DNA from: Hymenobacter sp. BT730
GTDB lineage: Bacteria > Bacteroidota > Bacteroidia > Cytophagales > Hymenobacteraceae
Reading direction: 5' to 3'
Length of the DNA stretch: 64,000 nt
NCBI RefSeq assembly: GCF_030542105.1
Contig: NZ_JAUOFB010000007.1
Location: forward strand, 62,001 to 126,000
The notes below the pieces were generated by a model. That model had not been told where the DNA came from. It searched no databases and was given only the letters and a program-made list of their open reading frames with translations. The translations under genes and the position numbers were made by a program. Shown here in pieces: positions 61,220 to 64,000 of the stretch (its first letter is position 1; every line of letters begins with the position of its first letter).

Positions 61220-61250
61220 CAAAGGTACACCCCAATTAAGTTTCGGCCAA
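61220..61250 (-). promoter_or_regulatory. Promoter of feoAB
   Basis: On the minus strand TTGG (61250-61247), 19 bases, TACCTTTG (61227-61220), a perfect pair, about 28 bases before GTG 61192. A direct repeat TATTTA (61201-61206 and 61212-61217, 11-base period) lies downstream of the -7 box and could bind an iron regulator. Confidence 0.8.
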
Positions 61251-61370
61251 AATTCAAGACTGATAGTCCCGTTTTTTCCCAAATAAGCCCTTGTTGTATA
61301 ACTATTCCCAAACACAATTGATTATTATAAATAATCACAGATTATATGCATCAGTTAGGGGTATTCCTTG

Positions 61371-61378
61371 TATTTTTG
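61371..61378 (+). promoter_or_regulatory. -7 element for CarbD-like gene 1
   Basis: Perfect TATTTTTG in the context TTCCTTGTATTTTTGAC, 18 bases before ATG 61397. Confidence 0.7.
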
Positions 61379-61396
61379 ACATATAATCCGCTGCAT

Positions 61397-62293
61397 ATGC
61401 TTCAACGTATACTCACCTTCATTGCTATTATCCTTCTGTTTCCGGCGCTGGTACAGGCACAAGAAAACCGCATTACAGGCCGTATTGTCGATCAGAAGAC
61501 CAAAGAACCGATTCCTTTTTCCGCCATTGGACTGAAAGAAGAACAAACCGGGGCGCTAACCAACGAATACGGCTTCTTCCAGATTGCCATGCCCGAAAAA
61601 AACGAGCAAGACTCACTGGTAGTGCAGGCACTAGGCTATTTCCGCAAGACAATTGCGGTTAAGCGGGGCACCAAGATGGAGGACATCACCATTGAAGTTC
61701 CCAAGCGCATTATTGAGTTGGGTGAGGTGAAGGTACAGGGTGGCAAAATTAAGGACCTGGCACTGGGCGCTAAGTCTTCCACCCCAGGTGAAGGCATGAT
61801 TCAGGGGCAGCCTGGCAGCCAATATGCTTTCTTCGTGAAGAACGAGAAAGGCAAACACCTGGGCATGATTCGCTCGGTGTCATTCTATATTGGCGAGCAT
61901 GGATTCCCGCAGGAGCCCTTCCGCGTGCGCATCTACAAGCCCGACGGCAACTATAATTCTCCTAATACCGACTTGCTGACGGACAACGTAGTGGTATCGG
62001 CCCCCGGCGGCGGCCAGTGGTACACCATTGATCTGACCCAGTACAACATTCCGGCCCCTGACGAAGGATTCTTTGTGGCAATGGAATGGGTAGTAAGTGG
62101 TGATAAGTTCTACACCACCAACTTCTCCGATAACTACACGCCCTACGGTCAGATTATGCGCCCTACGTTCGAGTTCAAAGAGAGCCGCACCTGGAGCTAT
62201 AGCATCGGCAAGGGCTGGAGCCTGATTACTCTGGTGAACAACGGCAAGTATTACAATGCCATGATTAAGGCCGAGGTAGACGCTTATAAATAA
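61397..62293 (+). CDS. Secreted CarboxypepD_reg-like protein (copy 1)
   Basis: A 298-residue secreted protein. Signal peptide ~1-21 (ALVQAQ); CarboxypepD_reg-like domain ~24-108 (RITGRIVDQKTKEPIPFSAI, NEYGFFQIAMP, ALGYFRKTIAV); then a C-terminal strand-rich domain of unknown family (~120-298) with FRVRIYKPDGNYNSPNTDLL, GGGQWYTIDL and FVAMEWVVSGDKFYTTNF. It lacks a TonB-receptor barrel. It is followed 83 bases later by a paralogue. ATG 61397 is set by the signal peptide and promoter. Confidence 0.82.
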   Translation: MLQRILTFIAIILLFPALVQAQENRITGRIVDQKTKEPIPFSAIGLKEEQTGALTNEYGFFQIAMPEKNEQDSLVVQALGYFRKTIAVKRGTKMEDITIEVPKRIIELGEVKVQGGKIKDLALGAKSSTPGEGMIQGQPGSQYAFFVKNEKGKHLGMIRSVSFYIGEHGFPQEPFRVRIYKPDGNYNSPNTDLLTDNVVVSAPGGGQWYTIDLTQYNIPAPDEGFFVAMEWVVSGDKFYTTNFSDNYTPYGQIMRPTFEFKESRTWSYSIGKGWSLITLVNNGKYYNAMIKAEVDAYK

Positions 62294-62350
62294 GCGCTAC
62301 TGCTTAGCCAGAAGCCGGAAAGAGTTTTTCGGGCTTGATTAAACTCCTTG

Positions 62351-62358
62351 TATTTTTG
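62351..62358 (+). promoter_or_regulatory. -7 element for CarbD-like gene 2
   Basis: TATTTTTG in the context CTCCTTGTATTTTTGGC, 18 bases before ATG 62377, the same arrangement as copy 1. Confidence 0.7.
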
Positions 62359-62376
62359 GCAGTTAAAAGCCTCTCT

Positions 62377-63276
62377 ATGCAACAGCGCGTACTCACTTTT
62401 TTCACCTTTCTGCTGGTGTTGCTGCCCGCGCTGGCTTTTGCCCAGAACGACCGGATTGCCGGTCGTATCGTGGATGCCAAGACCAAGGAGCCCATTGCCT
62501 TTGCCTCAGTTAACCTAAAGGAAGAGCAAACCGGTGCTCTATCCAACGAGTATGGCTTCTTCCAGCTGCCCATGCCGCAGAAGGGCCAGCTCGACTCGCT
62601 GATTATCATGGCCCTGGGCTTTGAGCGCAAAGCTATTCTGGTGAAGCGCGGCACCAACATGGACGAGCTCATTATTGAAGTGCCCAAGCGCAACATTGTG
62701 CTGGAAAACGTGACGGTAACGGCCGGCAAAATGAAGGCGTTGGAGCTAGGCTCCCGCTCCAACACGCCCGGTTCGGGCATGATTCAGGGCATGCCAGGCA
62801 GCCAGTACGCTTTCTGGGTGAAGAATGAGAAAGGCCGCAAGCTGGGCATGATTCGCTCCGTGTCGTTCTACATCAGTGAAAGTGGCTTCCCGCGGGAGCC
62901 GTTCCGCGTGCGCATCTATGCCCCCGATGGCAACTACAGCTCCCCCAATACCGACCTACTGACGGACAACGTAGTGGTATCGGCGCCCGGTGGTGGACAA
63001 TGGTACACTATTGATCTGACTTCTTATAATATCCCGGCGCCGGAGGATGGCTTCTACGTCGCTATGGAGTGGATTGTGAGCGGCGATAAGTTCTACACCA
63101 CGAACTTCATGGACTCTTATACGCCCTATGGCCAGATTCTGCGTCCTACGTTCGAGTTCAAAGAAAGCCGCACCTGGACCTACAGCATGGGTCGGGGCTG
63201 GAGCCTGATTACCTTAGCGAACAATGGTATGCGCTACAACGCCATGATTAAGGCCGAAGTAGATATGTACAAGTAA
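62377..63276 (+). CDS. Secreted CarboxypepD_reg-like protein (copy 2)
   Basis: A 299-residue paralogue of the preceding gene with the same layout: signal peptide ~1-22 (ALAFAQ), CarboxypepD_reg-like domain (RIAGRIVDAKTKEPIAFASV), and the shared C-terminal domain (FRVRIYAPDGNYSSPNTDLL, FYVAMEWIVSGDKFYTTNF). Divergence is concentrated in the linker at residues 108-125. Tandem duplication including the promoter is clear. Function unknown. Confidence 0.82.
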   Translation: MQQRVLTFFTFLLVLLPALAFAQNDRIAGRIVDAKTKEPIAFASVNLKEEQTGALSNEYGFFQLPMPQKGQLDSLIIMALGFERKAILVKRGTNMDELIIEVPKRNIVLENVTVTAGKMKALELGSRSNTPGSGMIQGMPGSQYAFWVKNEKGRKLGMIRSVSFYISESGFPREPFRVRIYAPDGNYSSPNTDLLTDNVVVSAPGGGQWYTIDLTSYNIPAPEDGFYVAMEWIVSGDKFYTTNFMDSYTPYGQILRPTFEFKESRTWTYSMGRGWSLITLANNGMRYNAMIKAEVDMYK

Positions 63277-63297
63277 GGAGAGAGTACTATCTTTCCT

Positions 63298-63332
63298 AAA
63301 AAGGCCGCCCAGCAAAGCTGAGCGGCCTTTTT
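63298..63332. terminator. Bidirectional terminator
   Basis: AAAAAGGCCGC / GCGGCCTTTTT arms with a 13-base loop between the CarbD-like gene 2 and convergent alanine racemase. Confidence 0.85.
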
Positions 63333-63334
63333 AG

Positions 63335-64000
63335 CTATTCCGCGTAGAACACCCGCTTTACCCGCTCACTTACATTGGTCAGCAGCTCATAGGGAATGGT
63401 GCCAATGCGGGCGGCTAGCTCCGAAAGCGTAACCTCCGGCCCAAATACTTCGGCCGTATCACCGGCCTGGGCGCCGGAAATATGGGTGACGTCAGCCATG
63501 CACATATCCATGCAGATGTTGCCCACAATGGGTGCCCGCTGCCCCCGAATAACGACCTCTCCAACCCCATTGCCGAACCGCCGGTCGTAGCCATCGGCGT
63601 AACCAATGGCCAGCGTAGCAATGCGGCGGTCATGAGCAGTAGCGGAACCCCGCCGGCCGTAACCAACCGTCTGACCCGCCGCCAGTGTTTTTACCTGTGA
63701 CACGGTAGTGCGCAGGGTACTGACGGAGCGCAGCGCCTCCTGCTCCTGCCCGGTAGCTTCTACCCCATACAGCCCAATACCCAGGCGTACCATATCAAAA
63801 TGCGCCTCGGGAAAGCGGAGAATCCCAGCCGAGTTAAGTGCGTGCTTGATGATGGAATAGCCTAGTGCCGCTTCTACCAGCGGCGTCATGCGACTAAAAG
63901 CTTCCAACTGCTGCTGGGAGAAACTGTTGTGCTGCTCTTCATCGGCACCGGCCAGGTGCGTGAGGGCACTGGCTACGCGCAACCGCTTGGCATTGGCGCG
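63335..64000 (-). CDS. alr: Alanine racemase (partial, 5' end off window)
   Basis: PLP enzyme making D-alanine for peptidoglycan. The frame is open to base 64000; about 221 codons of the C-terminal part are visible: TIM-barrel end (FDMVRLGIGLYGVE), the catalytic-Tyr motif QTVGYGRRGSA, and the C-terminal beta domain with NICMDMCMADVTHI. In many Bacteroidota the gene is a MurF-Alr fusion; the N-terminal half is outside the window, so this cannot be decided here. Confidence 0.93.
   Translation of the reverse strand, partial: RANAKRLRVASALTHLAGADEEQHNSFSQQQLEAFSRMTPLVEAALGYSIIKHALNSAGILRFPEAHFDMVRLGIGLYGVEATGQEQEALRSVSTLRTTVSQVKTLAAGQTVGYGRRGSATAHDRRIATLAIGYADGYDRRFGNGVGEVVIRGQRAPIVGNICMDMCMADVTHISGAQAGDTAEVFGPEVTLSELAARIGTIPYELLTNVSERVKRVFYAE

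Noticed and set aside
1..64000. tRNA, rRNA, CRISPR, insertion sequence or prophage
   Set aside because: No tRNA-like T-arm, regularly spaced direct repeats, transposase or phage structural motif was seen on either strand by eye; a scan with dedicated tools would be decisive.

Overview
The window looks like chromosomal DNA from an aerobic, gliding-lineage Bacteroidota, most likely a Hymenobacter-like member of the Cytophagales. The evidence is the -7 element TAnnTTTG in front of many genes (several with TTG or TTGG 19 bases upstream), the general lack of Shine-Dalgarno sequences, lineage genes (gldD, DUF6089/PorG-like proteins beside uppS-bamA, a 29-residue COX24-type basic protein, ExbB-ExbD-ExbD-TonB with PstS and TPR genes), and palindromic dispersed repeats of a kind common in Hymenobacter genomes. 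The genus is an inference. Almost all of the sequence is housekeeping; I see no prophage, insertion sequence, CRISPR array, restriction system or tRNA/rRNA gene.

Layout. 1-3060 (minus): ribonuclease G (cut by the window edge), a tiny COX24-type gene, a TPR membrane protein and an HU-type protein. 3254-7774 (plus): mutY, ssb, gldD, recG; gldE, often found between ssb and gldD, is absent. 7825-9902: a small minus-strand protein and a secreted propeller-like protein. 9991-19794 (minus): glutamate dehydrogenase, then a fatty-acid block of acyl-CoA dehydrogenase, thiolase, FadN-type hydroxyacyl-CoA dehydrogenase/enoyl-CoA hydratase, a MarR regulator and acyl-CoA ligase. 19927-23213 (plus): an arginase-fold protein with an eroded metal site, a cytochrome b5-like protein, murQ and two unknown genes. 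23295-25991 (minus): a small lipoprotein, der and era. 26220-27266: hemH. 27356-31474 (minus): PRC-barrel protein, membrane protein, cysteine desulfurase, glmM. 31640-39740 (plus): mazG, then the ExbB/ExbD/ExbD/TonB/TonB cluster followed by a membrane protein, a PstS-like lipoprotein and a large TPR protein.

39809-53342 (minus) is an envelope block. In transcription order it runs yqeY, cvpA, pabA/trpG-like, an alpha/beta hydrolase, a CBS protein, a one-POTRA outer-membrane protein, NAD kinase, two DUF6089 (PorG-like) proteins, uppS, bamA, two ompH/skp genes and rluD. 53479-58715 (plus): pdxJ, mnmH, selD, a membrane protein, a hydrolase and an RsmI-like methyltransferase. 58736-61192 (minus): feoB and feoA behind a strong promoter. 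61397-63276 (plus): a tandem pair of near-identical secreted CarboxypepD_reg-like proteins with duplicated promoters. 63335-64000 (minus): the C-terminal part of alanine racemase, cut by the window end.

Functional themes are outer-membrane biogenesis and TonB energisation, a fadN-fadA operon with its own MarR regulator beside fadE- and fadD-type genes, selenium used for tRNA wobble modification (mnmH-selD with no selA/selB in view), ferrous-iron uptake and haem insertion, and GTPase-driven ribosome assembly. No dramatic undescribed system is evident. The best leads are the tandem PorG-like pair, the eroded arginase-fold protein, the two TonB paralogues with a shared cytoplasmic N-terminal motif in front of PstS/TPR genes, the duplicated CarbD-like pair, the palindromic repeats, and a probable leaderless mazG transcript. 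Where a start codon was moved, a promoter box, signal peptide or family length decided it. Promoter and operator calls are by eye.
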